Below, one piece after another: positions 41,168 through 53,563 of a stretch of 64,000 bases of DNA (position 1 is the first letter of the stretch; each line of letters starts with the position of its first letter). The DNA lies in contig NC_091676.1 of NCBI RefSeq assembly GCF_042453785.1, forward strand, positions 26,767,001-26,831,000, given 5' to 3'. The notes below the pieces were generated by a model. It was not told the origin of the DNA. It saw only the letters and a program-made list of their open reading frames with translations, and ran no database searches. The translations under genes were made by a program, and so were the position numbers. The DNA is from Malus domestica (lineage: Eukaryota > Streptophyta > Magnoliopsida > Rosales > Rosaceae).

Positions 41168-43796
41168 GGTTTTCTCATCTCTCTATCAGCCTGTTTGCTT
41201 GGGTGAGTTCCCTTACTTATGACAACCACTGATGCTCCTTTGCACGCATATCATGGCCAAAATAGTGTTGTCATTGCCCCTTAGGATATGGATTTAACTT
41301 ATCTCTGTTTAGGTTTAGGCTGTTAGTTTCGACCTTGGTGGTAAACCCACTTGTTTGTATTAATATATTGTAATTAATATCTTCAGCAATTCTGTTTGTG
41401 TTCTGTTGCTGTATAGTTTGAAATAATAACACCCAACAACAGAAGGGAATGAAATATTAAATGTTGAGCATGTTGTATGTGCATCCACGCGGTCACAACT
41501 TTATCCCCCAGATAAATGATCTTTATGTATAGAGTCTCATCGTGTATTCAGGTGTATGATCTTGTGGCTTCTCTCTCTCTTCTTTTCTAGTTTTGAATTT
41601 CTGTTTCTACGTGCTTTGCTACAACGTTCTGAGTTTGGATGATGGTGTGTGTGTCTGTCAACGGCTCTTTTAAAACTTTTCAAGGTAGACTAGACCAAGC
41701 TCGCTTGGCTTTGCTAAGCATCTCAAAGCTTCGAGAGAAGAAAATTTTGGGCTGTAAAGAGCCTATCGAGCTAAGGGAAAACTACACCTATGCCCGTCAC
41801 ACTTTGTCTGGTGTCACTTTGCCACCTGAGAAAAACTTATTTTGTGCCCCCTTGAAATTGAAAAAGTTGCAATTTGAGGTTTACCGTCAGTTTTGTCCTA
41901 TTTCATATTAGATTTTGTCATATGCCAAGCGCATCACCCTTTTGTGAGGGTACTTCTATGACTCATTATCTTCTCTTTCACCCATCTCGATTCTTTTCTC
42001 TCTGCGCTTTCCTTTCTCTCTTCTTTGTCTCTCGTCTCTGAACAAACACTTGGATTAGATCCAAACCCTTTTTGTGGGTATGAAAGTTGGTTTGCAGAAT
42101 CTTCCCTTTTTCTCTCTCTCTCTTTTTTTTCGCACCTCATAAACTTTCTTCCCAATAAAATTTAACCCCAAACCGCAAATTTCCTTTCAAGATCTGCATA
42201 AGTTTTCTCCATTCTCTCATATCTCTCTTTGATTTATGGGCTTGCATGTTTCTGCTTTGTTAGTTTCAGGTCTTTATTAGAAATGGATTACACTCATGTG
42301 CATCAACTGAATAATGGCCCCTGAGTTGGAAATCAGTCATCCTGGTTTATGTATTGTGGACAGAGGATCAATCTTCTATCTTGTGCTTGTGATTCAGAGT
42401 ATGCAAAAGTGAAGAAGCCATCTTTTAGATGTTCGGCAGCACCATATTGGACACGCGTGGCCAGACGGGACACAATGGTGTGTTCGGGTTTGGGTGGTGG
42501 AGATGATGGAAGTGTCATATGAAATTAGTGTTGTAAAATGGAGAGGACGGGATGTTGAAGATTCTTGTTCTCTTGTATAAATAGCATTTATTTTGTGTTG
42601 TAGCCATATTTCATAAAACCAAAATTTTGAACTCTGTGATTAAGTTAGTCTCAGTTCAACTAAAGTCAAACTTATCAATGGTAAAGTTGTTTGTAAGTTT
42701 GAGAACTCTACTAATTATTCAGGCCCGCTCAATAGCCATTTCGTTTTTAATTGTTGTTTCTTTTTTATTAGAAATAAAGAGGAAATACAAAGAAGAAAGA
42801 GGAGGGAGGTAGGAAGGATGCGAGAACACAATTTTAAGTAGGTTTTATTTTCTAGTTTTTTATTTTCAATTTTTGAACACACAATAGGAGCATAAATGTC
42901 AAGCGGAGTACCAAGGTGCTCAAGCTCAGACAGCAACAAAGTCATATCTCACTAAGTATGGTCAGCTATATGAATTCTAAAACGTCATTGTTCTTGGTTT
43001 TGTGCTATGTCTTTCGTTAGATTCAAGTAGTTCAAGTCTTTTCTTAGAGTCTATTCAAGTTTTTCTAAGCCTTCCTCTACCTGTGTGGCCCTGAGCCTCA
43101 GTCTTAATTCGAGCAGACAAACATAACCTTTGGTGTGTACGTTATGTGGCATGTGAGCTAAGGTTTTCATATAAATTACATTTAAATTTAAACTTTTTAT
43201 GGGCACTCGTGCTCTTGGTAGCCATAAAAATATATTTTCCAAATGGGTTAATTAGCAAAATTTTGGGAGGAGTTCAAAAAATCCATCTCTAGTCATGTTC
43301 TCTATCCCATCTTTTAAGGTATAAATTCACTCAAGGAAAATTTTATTTAAACTCATGTAACCTATTTCTACATTTAACTTGCTCTTTGCACCTATTTGAT
43401 TTTTAACTAAACTATTAATATCTCTTTAAACCCAAATTTATTACCTGTTATACTACTATAAACTTAATTCAATATGTATATTTTTCTTTACACCCATTTG
43501 ATTTTTAACTCTATCTTTACGCCGTCTAAAAATGGACACTAAAAATTGGAGTGTGAATTCAATCATAGCTGACAACAAGATTGACACTTCTATACATGTT
43601 GACAAAAACCATGTATCACCATCTCTCCCTTTTCATTATCGATCAACGGGTGACTGGGACAACTTTTGAGCTCATCGATACCCTCAGCAACTTTGGCTCC
43701 GAGATGAAATTAAAATGTTGTTGTAACTTGTGGGAGGATTTCAACATAGAAATCTAAGTGTGTAATCCACACCAAAAGTCTGAAAAAGGGGAACTA
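41168..43796. other. Intergenic stretch without a supported gene
   Basis: 2.6 kb. The first few hundred bases are the likely 3' untranslated region of the upstream gene. Short ORFs at 41639-41911, 42627-42812 and 43051-43242 lack domains. CT-rich runs occur near 41570, 42000 and 42110. I see no exon set that can be joined. Confidence 0.5.
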
Positions 43797-45652
43797 AGTT
43801 GATGCACAAAACTGGAGGTCTTGGAACAACATAAATCCGACCGTGAATCTGCAAGTAATGTAAATAACACAAGATGTATCGTGGTTCACCCCCAAGGTTT
43901 GGGCTACGTCCACACTGATTATGTATTTCTCTGAGAAGTGAGGGAGAGAGATTCAGAGCCTCTAAGGGAGAGAGTGAGGTCTCTGATGGCCTAGGAGTTG
44001 GCCTCCTTCAATTGTGAGGGTGAGGAGTCCTTTTATAGAATAAGGGCTCCTCACTTATTACATATTTGCCCATTCTTTTATTACATTATTACATTTAAGT
44101 CCCCCGAGTATTTATACGAGGTCTAAATACGAGGCCCTAAATATGGTATAAACAGTAGTCCCCCAAGTCTTCAGTCAAGAGAGTCTTTTGGCTAAAAACT
44201 TGAAATTCAGTCCATGTGTGGGCCGAAGTAACTAGATGTTTTCTTGAACTAGATGCTTGATATGAGGCGGTGATCAATTTGAAATGATGCTCAACTAGAA
44301 GTAGCATATGCTGCGAGGCTGCGAGGCTCGTGGCTTATGTTGCCTTGGTTGGCTCGGCTTGTGGTGTTGAAGGTGAGGGAGTCCCTTTTATAGAATAAGG
44401 GCTCGCTCCTCAATACATAAATGATGGGCTAAAGTTGATGCTCGCGGCGAGACGATTACTTAGTAGGCTGCGATGCTCTCTAATGGTGGTGAGAAAGTCC
44501 TTTTTATAGAATAAGGGCTCGCTCCTTAATACATAAGTGATGAGTTAGGAGTGATGCTCACAGCGAGGCGGTTGCTCAGCTGGCGGCGTTACTCTCTAAT
44601 GAAGGTAAGGGAATCCCTTTTATAAAATAAGGGCTCGCTCATCAATACATGGACGATGGGCTAGAGTTGACGCTCTCTAATGATGGTGAGGGAGTCCCTT
44701 TTATAGAATAAAGGCTCGCTCCTTAATACATAAGTGATGGGTTAGGAGTGATGCTCGCGGCGAAGCGGTTGCTCAGCTGGCGGCGTTGCTCTCTAATGAA
44801 GGTGAATGAGTCTCTTTTATAAAATAAGGGCTCGCTCCTCAATACATGAATAATGGGTGCTCTCTAATGAAAGTGAGGGAGTCCCTTTTATAGAATAAGG
44901 GCTCGCTCATTAATACATAAATAATGGGCTAAGTCCCCCAAGTATTTTTCATGAGGCCCAGTTGAGGCCCAATATATGGTACATAATGTAGTCCCCCAAG
45001 TTTTCGGTCAATAGAGTCTGTTGGCTGGAGACTTCAAATTGAATCCATGTATGGGTCGAAGTGTCGGTTGTTCGAAGGCGGTATTTGTATACCCTGCACT
45101 GAAGCTTCGTAGGTGAAGCTTTGCAAGTGAAGCTTTGAAGCTAGAGCTCTGTAAATGAAGCTTTCGAAATTGGAGCTTTTGTAAATGAAGCTTTTGAAGC
45201 TAGAACTCTGTAAATGAAGCTTTTGAAGCTGATTGACATGAGTGATGCTCATGAATGTTTGATTGACATGAGTGATGCTCATGAATGTTTGATTGACATG
45301 AGTGATGCTCATGGATGTTGACATAAGTGATGCTCATGAATGTTGACATGAGTGATCCTCATGAATGTTTATGTATGATTGACATAATGCTCATGTATAA
45401 TATGAAGTGCTGGGCGTACTTTTGATCACCTGGTTGGTGGCATGAAGGAGAGTACGGGTTGTACATTTCATCACCTGGTTGGTGGTAATAGCGGCGGGTT
45501 GCCGAATAATTTTGGAGTACTGGGCGTACTTTTGATCACCTAGTTGGTGGTAATAGCGGCAGGTTGTCGAATAATTATGGAGTACTGGGCATATTTTTGA
45601 TCGCCTGGTTGGGGCTCTTTTGGGCTTATGGGCATTCGCCCTCTACACAACA
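43797..45652 (-). repeat. LTR A of the non-autonomous element, with repeat expansions
   Basis: It shares with LTR B the blocks CCGACCGTGAATCTGCAAG, GATGTATCGTGGTTCACCCC and TCAGAGCCTCTAAGGGAGAG. Three internal tandem arrays are present. The first is about 115 bp x 5-6 (44365-44935, motif CCTTTTATAGAATAAGGGCT). The second is about 30 bp around GAAGCTTTTGAAGCTAGA (45105-45235). The third is about 30 bp, GATTGACATGAGTGATGCTC (45230-45375). LTR B has fewer copies of the first array and lacks the other two because it is truncated. Confidence 0.8.
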
Positions 45653-47588
45653 TTCCAACCCATTTATTTTGGGCTTTGCCCTTTTTTTTTTTTTAATTAC
45701 CCTTTAATGGGGTTTATACAGATGTTTTCGGAAGATACGAAAAATAAATTACATCATTCAAAAATACTGCTGTAGAAGGTGAATATGGCAGATGGTTGGA
45801 TAATGGGATGGTATCTGCACAATTGAAGGTTGGGTAGTGGAATGGCAGATGGCTGCGAAGCTTTTGCTTTAACCTTTTCTTTTCCTTTTTGCTTTTCCTT
45901 TCTGCATGGTCCACGAGTCCCCCACAATTATCTCTGGTCTTCCATTATTATATCTGTCCACCCATGTTCTATGGCCTTTGGAAACCATCTGACTTTAAGT
46001 TTTTAATTGCCATTGCTTTCCTTGCTTTTCTCTAGAATGACAACTGCTTGGACAGACACCACCCATTTGCTTTTCTTTATCTCTCCACTTCTTCTCTGTA
46101 CTTGATCCGTAAGGCCAAAGTCATGTGCAATGTTGGCTCCTGCGCTGTCTCCAGTCTTTTCGAGGTCTCGATGGGTCAACCGAAGTGGTTCCTTCGTTGC
46201 GTTCCGACGGACCCGCTCGAGCAGCCTTATCAGAGCGACACCTCTGGTGAGGACGTGAACGGTCGAGATCGGTGATATGGGAGCGAAAATCCGACGCGGT
46301 TTCTCTGAATCGCTTCAACGTAACGACGATGGCGGTTTTGGAATCACCTTCATCGCCATTGTTCAAAGCAGTCGCGACCTGCTCGCTGCTTAATGCGCTT
46401 GAAGTCAGCGGAGGGAAGCGGGAGAATCAGTAACATTGTGAAAAAATGAAGGGACCCATTTGCAGGACGCCATGGATTTGCAGAATGAGCTTTGTGTTTG
46501 CAGAGGCCACACGTGCGAAGGAAGTGAGCGGTCTCCACAACATCATGAGAAGCGGAGTGCCTCCTTGTGTGGTTGTTTCTGGGTGATAACATCAAAGTTG
46601 AATGGATGGATGCATGTGGGCTTTTGATTACTTGAAGAGTTTTCTTTTTCCTGATAGAATAAAACAAGCAGCCAGCTTCCACCAATCCCCTCGCTTAGCA
46701 ACAGGTGCAGGTGTCTTCAAGATAAAATCACAAAACAGATGACTTTTGACGAATAACATTCGCCCACCAAAATCCTAACCAACCGCCTCACCTCTCTCTT
46801 TCTCTTTCTCTAGGGATTCCTTTCAGACTCACAGCGAAGCTCCGGGGTTTCTTGAACCAGGCCGAACGCGACTCCCTATTGGAGACCCAGATGGAGCATA
46901 AACCAGCGTCGGGGTTTTAGTTTAGAGATCAAGCTGGGTTTGAGGCTCTCGGGACCTGGGCGGATGGCATCGAGGAAGGAGGTGAGAGAGCGATGGTTGT
47001 GACGATGTCGTTGATGGCGACTGCGGTGGAAGAAGCAGCAGACGTAGCTGTGGAAGCAAGCGATAGTGAAGACTACGACGAAGAGAATGACGACTGAGCA
47101 GAGGCAGAGGAGGAGCAGCAGCCATGAAAGGGGAAAACGAAGAAAATAAGCTGTAACATCTTCAACGAAATACTGAGGCACTCGCAGTTAAGAGATCTTT
47201 GGAGCAAACAGCCGTCACAGCTCTTCTTAATGCAGAGGTGGTAGTGGTTTCTCCTTTTCCTCTGGTGGTGGATTGAATGATAGATTTGATTATCCTTCCT
47301 TCGACTTTGACCCTGTCAACATCAGAAGGAGAGCCTACGACTGCCTAGATGGATATGGGTCTCAACTTCGTGGGCTGTCATGGTAGTATCCACCGTTATG
47401 GGCATAGCAGTGGTTCAGATCACAGACTGAAAAGATGGCAACAACTTTGTAAATTGGAAGTTTGAGAGAGAGAGATAGAGCTCTGTGTCTGTGTCTTTGT
47501 GTGGGTTTTTGCAAATTCACGGCGGAGGTGAAAAATTAAGAGAGAACCGACATAACTTTTCGTGTCGATTCCCATAGACGGTGCCAAA
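45653..47588 (-). other. Internal region of the non-autonomous LTR element
   Basis: 1.9 kb with no retrotransposon gene. It includes a minus-strand ORF at 46876-47181 with a strong hydrophobic stretch (PLSWLLLLLCLCSVVILFVV) followed by a Cys/His/Arg-rich segment. It also has a GC-richer segment at 46090-46370 with open frames on both strands. These may be captured host gene fragments, but I cannot name a source. Confidence 0.5.
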
Positions 47589-48558
47589 TGTTGATGCACA
47601 AAACTGGAGGTCTTGGAACAACGTAAATCCGACCGTGAATCTGCAAGTAATGTAAATAACACAAGATGTATCGTGGTTCACCCCAAGGTTTGGGCTATGT
47701 CCACACTGATTATGTATTTATCTGAGAAGTGAGGGAGAGAGATTCAGAGCCTCTAAAGGAGAGAGTGAGGTCTCTGATGGCCTAGGAATTGGCCTCCTTT
47801 AATTGTGAAGGTGAGGAGTCATTTTATAGAATAAGGGCTCTTCACTTATTACATATTTGCCCATTCCTTTATTACATAATTACATTTAAGTCCCCCGAGT
47901 ATTTATACGAGGCCCTAAATATGGTATAAACAGTAGTCCCCCAAGTCTTCAGTCAAGATAGTCTTTTGGTTGGAGACTTGAAATTCAGTCCATGTGTGGG
48001 CCGAAGTAACTAGATGTTGTCTTGAACTTGATGCTTGATATGAGGCGGTGCTCAATTTGAAATGATGCTCAACTAGAAGTAGCACATGCTGCTCGGCTGC
48101 TCGGCTTATGGCTTATGTTGCCTTGGTTGGCTCGGCTTGTGGTGTTAAAGGTGAAGGAGTCCCTTTTATAGAATAAGGGCTCGCTCCTCAATACATGGAT
48201 GATGGGTTAGAGTTGATGCTCTCTAATGATGGTGAGGGAGTCCCTTTTATAGAATAAAGGCTCGCTCCTTAATACATAAGTGATGAGTTAGGAGTGATGC
48301 TCGCGGCGAGGCGGTTGCTCAGCTAGCGGCGTTGCTCTCTAATGAAGGTGAGGGAGTCCCTTTTATAAAATAAGGGCTCGCTCCTCAGTACATGAATAAT
48401 GGGTGCTCTCTAATGAAAGTGAGGGAGTCCCTTTTATAGAATAAGGGCTTACTCCTTAATACATAAATAATGGGCTAAGTCCTCAAGTATTTTTCATGAG
48501 ACCCAGTTGAGGCCCAATATATGGTACATAATATAGTCCTCCAAGTCTTCGATCAATA
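47589..48558 (-). repeat. LTR B of the non-autonomous element, truncated
   Basis: Begins TGTTGATGCAC and follows LTR A through the TTTTATAGAATAAGGGCTCG repeats. It leaves the alignment after TCAATAGAG at about 48558, so its outer 1 kb is missing. Preceded on + by the complement of the primer-site-like sequence (47578-47588). Confidence 0.82.
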
Positions 48559-49029
48559 GAGCATGTGGAATATATAATCGATAGGTATGTGGTCAATAGA
48601 GTTCAAATAACAATTCATTCTTCTTTTTTTTTGTCAATATAATCGATAGGTATGTGGCAAGACATGATTGGTTGGTTTTTAAGTCTTTAAATGTAACTTT
48701 ACACTAGGATTAATTTGTCAATAAAATAATCATTTCAAAGTAGTTGAGGAAATAAGATGGAAGTGACCTTAACATTTCAATTATAATTTGTCCAATATGT
48801 GACTTTACCAAAATCTCTTAAAAAAAAACTAGCAAGGCTTATACCCAAACCAACCTCTACTCATTGTGGCTGACTTGTCACCTCCTTATTGGCGGGACTA
48901 CAAAAATTCCACGTCATGAACTGATATTCAATTAACAATAAAGAGAAAATTTCATCCATATCGTTGTCTCGAGTCTCGACAGGATCTAAATCGCGAGGGA
49001 GTGCGAAGCAGATCAGACTTTACTTGGAA
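48559..49029. promoter_or_regulatory. Probable promoter and leader of the membrane-protein gene
   Basis: 470 bp of AT-rich DNA between a truncated LTR and the ATG at 49030. A duplicated TATAATCGATAGGTATGTGG occurs at about 48572 and 48637. No certain TATA box can be chosen. Transcription signals are assumed from position only. Confidence 0.4.
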
Positions 49030-52000
49030 ATGGCGGAAGAACCCAAAACGTTGTCGTCCAGCTCGCAACCTTCTTCTACACCGAATTCCCTCGAAGAAAC
49101 TCTGAAGAAATCGCAGGTTCACAAATCTCAATCCGAATTTCCCAATTTCTGCAAACAATTTTCAATCCTAGGGTTCTTTCCTGCAATTGAAAAGGAAAAG
49201 CATGCAAATTGGTGTTTAAAAGCTTCAATCCGATAAGGGTTTTTTAATTCTTATCCTATTTCGAATTAATGGTGGCTATCAATTTTGGCTTTCCAGCTTT
49301 CGTTTTTCCTCTTACGTGATTTCTTCTTTAAGCTATTTATTCAGTGTGTGTGTGTGTATTGACAAATTATTTGGATTGCAATTATTTTCTTTGGTAGCTA
49401 GGACATTATAAACATATGTTTCTCGGGGAGGGATGGGGGTTTAGTAAATAGATTGAAGTTATAAAATTCTGGGTTTTCAACCGAAGTATGAATAAAATTG
49501 AAAATGCTGTGGATGGGTGATTTTCTGCTTTTAATGACAATATTCACGGATCACCGTGAACGATTATCATTGTTAACTTTTTGTTTTTGTTTATTCCTTA
49601 TGTGCTTAATAGTAAGATTTTTTGGGTTATTGTACATATAGGAAATTGGAGTTGTTCTGAATTTTTTATTTTTTTGTTTTGGTATAAATTTGTTGAGATT
49701 ATGCATTTTTATTACCGTCATGTTAATTAGTAGAAATAATTTCTTGGTCTTTTCTTGATTGGCCTGTATCGACTTTCATTCTAACCTTATTTTGTGCTTG
49801 CAAGAAAACGGAGCTCTGACTGTTATAAACGTGCCTTTCCTTTTGTCGTTGAGTGGTTATGTATAGGCGAGTGAGGAAAATGCACGGACTTCGTAATTCT
49901 TATTTATGTTCTATTTTTCTGAACATTAAACAATTGAGTAAACCTTCTCTATTTCAAAAATTCTCTATATCCAAGCTAAATTAGTATTTTAAAGAATGGA
50001 TGGATGGTGGAAAGATGAAAACACACATTTCCGGAGAGCATCTTATGTTTGTAGTTGAAGGACTGGTATTATGGAGCATAATTCATAGTTGTGGAGGCAG
50101 AAACAAGTGTATAATTATATAGCAAGGCAACTATAATTTGTACTGCTATCTAAAAATACATTATCGTGAAAATATGATAACCCTTTGATAATTTGATACC
50201 CATGAGCGGTAGGTCTCGGGTTCGAGACTTGGGAGCAGCCTCTCCATAAATGGGGGTAAGGCTAGCCGACATTCACCTCTCCCAGACCCTGCGTAAAGCG
50301 GGAGCCTTGTGCACTGGGTACGACCTTTAGTGTGGTTGGTGGATAGGGTTTTTTTAAGCTTTCTTCTCATCCTTTCGTAACCTGTTTGTTTTTCCTTTTG
50401 AAGATAATCCTTTGGTCACTCATTGAAGCAAATGTATCTTTCTTTAGTATGTGTTGCGATAATTGTACAATAGCCATATCAATGTGGAAGCTTCTTTTTT
50501 CTGCATTTTCCATTGAAAAGGAAAAGTAATGCAGACTAATGCTTCTAAAGTTTTTAGTAGTTTAAAGAAATAGTATGTGCATGCTCTTTGTGATGGCATT
50601 AATTTGGTGGCTTTGGCTATGTTCCAATTCACTTTTTGACTTCCTTTTCAGGTTCCAGCACTCTCTGGGCTTCCATCTTTCCCAAATGGTGATTTTCAGA
50701 TGTTACCAGTCATGTATCCTCTTCTCGTTCCTGGGTTAAATCCTTCGCAAGATCAGGAGCAAATGAACCGTGGAGCAGGCATTTATGCTGTTCCTGTTCA
50801 CCCATTTATGGGGCCAGTTACAGGAGCTCCATTTAACACTCTTATTCCTCTTACCTACAACATACCCACGTAAGTATGTCAATGGTACTCTAAAGTTAAT
50901 TTCACCATGACAATTCTAAACCATCATAATGATGTTTAACCATGATTTTAACATAGTAAAAATTCACTTTCCTACCTAGCATGATAGGTTATAGTAAGGA
51001 GCCTTCTGCTGATTATCCTTATTTTCTTACCATGAATGTATGGGTCCCATCAGAACTAGAGCAAGTCCAGAGGTTGGCACTGTAGGGGAGCAGCAAGGCC
51101 AAGAGGGACAACAACAACAACAACAACAACAACGGCAACAGCCTGGACCTCAGAGACAAGTTGTTGTTAGGAGATTTCAGATTGCATTTCAGCTTGATGT
51201 GTTGCTTATTATAAAGCTTGCAGCTGTAATATTTCTGTTCAACCAAGATGGATCTAGACAAAGGCTGGTTCTCCTTGTGATTTTCGCTTCAATTGTCTAT
51301 TTGTAAGTAACTGAACTTATAATATGTGACTTTGGTGATTTTTTAATTAAGAAAAAGGTTAAAGTTGGGTTCTTCTGTAATTGTCTTTCTTTTGACCAAA
51401 AATACTATTGGAAATTTCATGGATGGAAGCTGGATTTTGATGATTTGATGATGTTGGATGTTGCAGATATCAAACTGGCTCGCTTACACCATTAGTACGA
51501 TGGCTTTCTCAAGGCATGCATAGGGCAGCTGTGCCCCCCCATCCGCCCAGGGCTGCCAGGGCCGGGAATGTTCCTCCGAATGCAAGGCAGGGGGTTGACA
51601 ATGCTGCTTTGGCAGGTAATTTTGTTTGTTGTATGCTGAGTGTGACATGTGCTTTGGATGACACTTTCACATATTGCAGTTCACAACGAAGATGCATATT
51701 ACTCTCCGGATAACAATTTTGTTTGTTGTATGCTGGTGTTTTCGTTTGGAAAGGTGTTTTAAATTAGGTTTAGTTTAGCCTCAACCCTTTCTGAGGGTTG
51801 GTGGAGGTGGATATTGGTGGTGGGGCTTTAGACCAAACTTAACAGTCAAAGAAAGCATGAGGGCCTGTTTGATTACCATTTGGTTTTTCTTTTAATTTGT
51901 GTCTTAGTGATAGAGGGGAAATACACAAGGGAAAGGCACACAAAAATGGAAACTAAAAGCCAAAAACGAAAATCTTTTTAAGTTGTTTTCACTTTCAAGA

Positions 52001-52732
52001 TTTTGTTCTCACTTGTTCCTTATTCTTCTACATCTCTTCCATTAAACTTCTTCGCCTCCCACTTCCCCTATGTAATTCTTATCTCAATCACAAAAAGTGA
52101 AAACCGAAAACCAAAAGCAAAGAGCGAAATGATTACCAAACGAGTCCTAAGATTTTTCTTTTTGGTTACAAGATGGGTTGAACCTAGGTTCTATCCTCAA
52201 CCCCACGCAATCCAACCTGATGCCACTTGAGTTTCGAGGTTCTTGGGTTGGTCATTGAATACATGGTCGTGATCCTATTTGTTTGACAAGATTGTAGTGC
52301 ATTCCCTCAAATAATAAAAAATTAAACAAATAAAATATAAATGAAAAATTATAGTGGACTTTTGTGCATGATGCATCCCTGTAACATCATTGGTAGACGC
52401 ACACATATATGGTTTGAACTTTGAAGGACTCTACTATTCTTCCTGTATACCGATGAACCATATCACTCTTTGCTGTTTATTTAGGTCATATTTTGCTTAT
52501 CTTTACTAACAGTACAAAATGTGTCATACAATTTATGGCAGATGGACAGCCCGGGGCTGGGAACGATATTCGGCCTGCAGATGAAGGAAATCCAGCAGCA
52601 GAGAATGAGAATGCCCCGGCAGCTGATGGAGCCAATGGTGGTCACCAGTGGTGGGGAATTGTTAAAGAGATTCAGATGATCGTTTTCGGTTTCATCACTT
52701 CACTTCTTCCGGGTTTTCATAATATGGATTAG
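49030..52732 (+). CDS. Five-exon gene for a 297-aa membrane protein with a Gln tract
   Basis: Exons are 49030-49116, 50652-50869, 51054-51302, 51467-51615 and 52542-52732. All junctions are GT-AG and phases are consistent. The protein has a Ser/Pro-rich N-terminus; a Pro-rich segment (GIYAVPVHPFMGPVTGAPFN); a polyglutamine run (Q x 8, from CAA codons at about 51110-51132); a membrane-like segment (FQLDVLLIIKLAAVIFLF, then LVLLVIFASIVYLY); a basic Pro/Ala linker; and a C-terminal hydrophobic segment after HQWWGIVKEI (MIVFGFITSLLPGF). The layout of QDGSRQR between two hydrophobic segments recalls HERP-type ER proteins, but the ubiquitin-like domain is absent and I do not assign a function. Confidence 0.82.
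50196..50328 (+). mobile_element. SINE (Au-type) in intron 1 of the membrane-protein gene
   Basis: Contains a pol III B box (GGTCTCGGGTTCGAGACTTG) and the typical body GGGGGTAAGGCTAGCCGACA, TTCACCTCTCCCAGACCCTG and GCACTGGGTACGACCTTT. This structure matches widespread plant Au-like SINEs. The 5' part with the A box is weak, so it is probably slightly truncated. It lies about 320 bp before exon 2, in sense orientation. Confidence 0.82.
51861..52147. mobile_element. MITE-like element in intron 4
   Basis: The left end GGGCCTGTTTGATTACCATT pairs with the right end read inward, GGACTCGTTTGGTAATCATT. The interior is AT-rich and non-coding. No convincing target duplication was seen, so the superfamily is open. 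Confidence 0.6.
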
Positions 52733-53563
52733 ATATTTACGTTATAAGACGCTGGCAAGAATGCCTTTTAAGAGAAGCACAAATGAGATGCGAGTATAAC
52801 TTATAATTCTCTCTCTGTATTTGGTGGTGCTGTATCCCCAATTAGGTGAGGGGTGGGGGTGCTTTTGAGTTTCCCTTCCAACACTTATGGTTTACCTCTC
52901 TAGTTGCTTAATCTTTCATCCGACTAGCGGCCCTCTTGTATTTTTATACATTGATTTTTACTAATCACATAGTTTCTGTTTCGTGCTCATTGAATTTACT
53001 AACGAAATACGCCAATCTGAAACACAACTACGGGAATGCTGAAGTGAAATATTCTCCCAGCGCTTTCCAATGAATTTTGAAACTAATGAATGCCAAAACA
53101 AGAGGAAATTGTAGCAATGGCCCTTCAACTTCAACTCAATTGGAGTAATGGTCGCTCAACTAAAAATTTATGACCATTGATCCCTTCACTCATAAAAAAG
53201 GGAAACTATGTTCTTTTTCGTCACTTCTAAAAACGAGCAAGGCAGGCGTTATATGCCACTGCTAGGCTGTAGGGCTTGGCACATAATTCCCTTAAACTTG
53301 TTGAACCATCAAATCACTAAAGCATCATCTCAATATGCTCTGAGTACCCGATTTGTGTAGCAAAATTCATTGACATTGCACTCCTTATAATACATTTGGA
53401 TTCAAAGGTTATTACAGAAATTCATATGTACACGTCTGTCATAGCGACTGCCAAAACCGGATAGCGTAAGAGAAGAGAAGTGAATCGAACTGAATTTATT
53501 TTGGCACTAAATGAATAGATAAATACAAAACCTATATACAGGTTACAGTATATAACACACACC
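52733..53563. other. Intergenic stretch between two convergent genes
   Basis: 830 bp forming the 3' flanks of two convergent genes. No ORF or element with clear ends. A segment at 53100-53220 (GGCCCTTCAACTTCAACTC, then CACTCATAAAAAAGGGAAAC) looks like part of a dispersed repeat. Confidence 0.5.

Larger units (their letters stand above)
43797..48558 (-). mobile_element. Non-autonomous LTR element (LARD/TRIM-like), minus orientation
   Basis: Two homologous LTRs start with (T/A)GTTGATGCACAAAACTGG at 43797 and 47589, and 1.9 kb lies between them. Next to the right LTR the minus strand reads TTTGGCACCGTC, a primer-site-like sequence of the type many plant LTR elements place after the 5' LTR. The element therefore reads right to left. 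The left LTR is about 1.86 kb, ending near ACACAACA at 45652. The right LTR is truncated at about 48558. No gag, reverse transcriptase or integrase is visible. Confidence 0.8.

Noticed and set aside
41639..41911. 90-aa + strand ORF after the two-exon gene
   Set aside because: No domain, no splice partner, lies in probable 3' flank; indistinguishable from chance.
46876..47181. Possible RING-type (ATL-like) gene suggested by hydrophobic stretch plus Cys/His residues
   Set aside because: The Cys/His spacing does not form a RING-H2 pattern and the frame is inside a non-autonomous LTR element. Kept only as possible captured sequence.
50196..50328. Possible tRNA gene because of the GGTTCGAG B box
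   Set aside because: There is no cloverleaf. The body matches a SINE ending in GGGTACGACCTTT.
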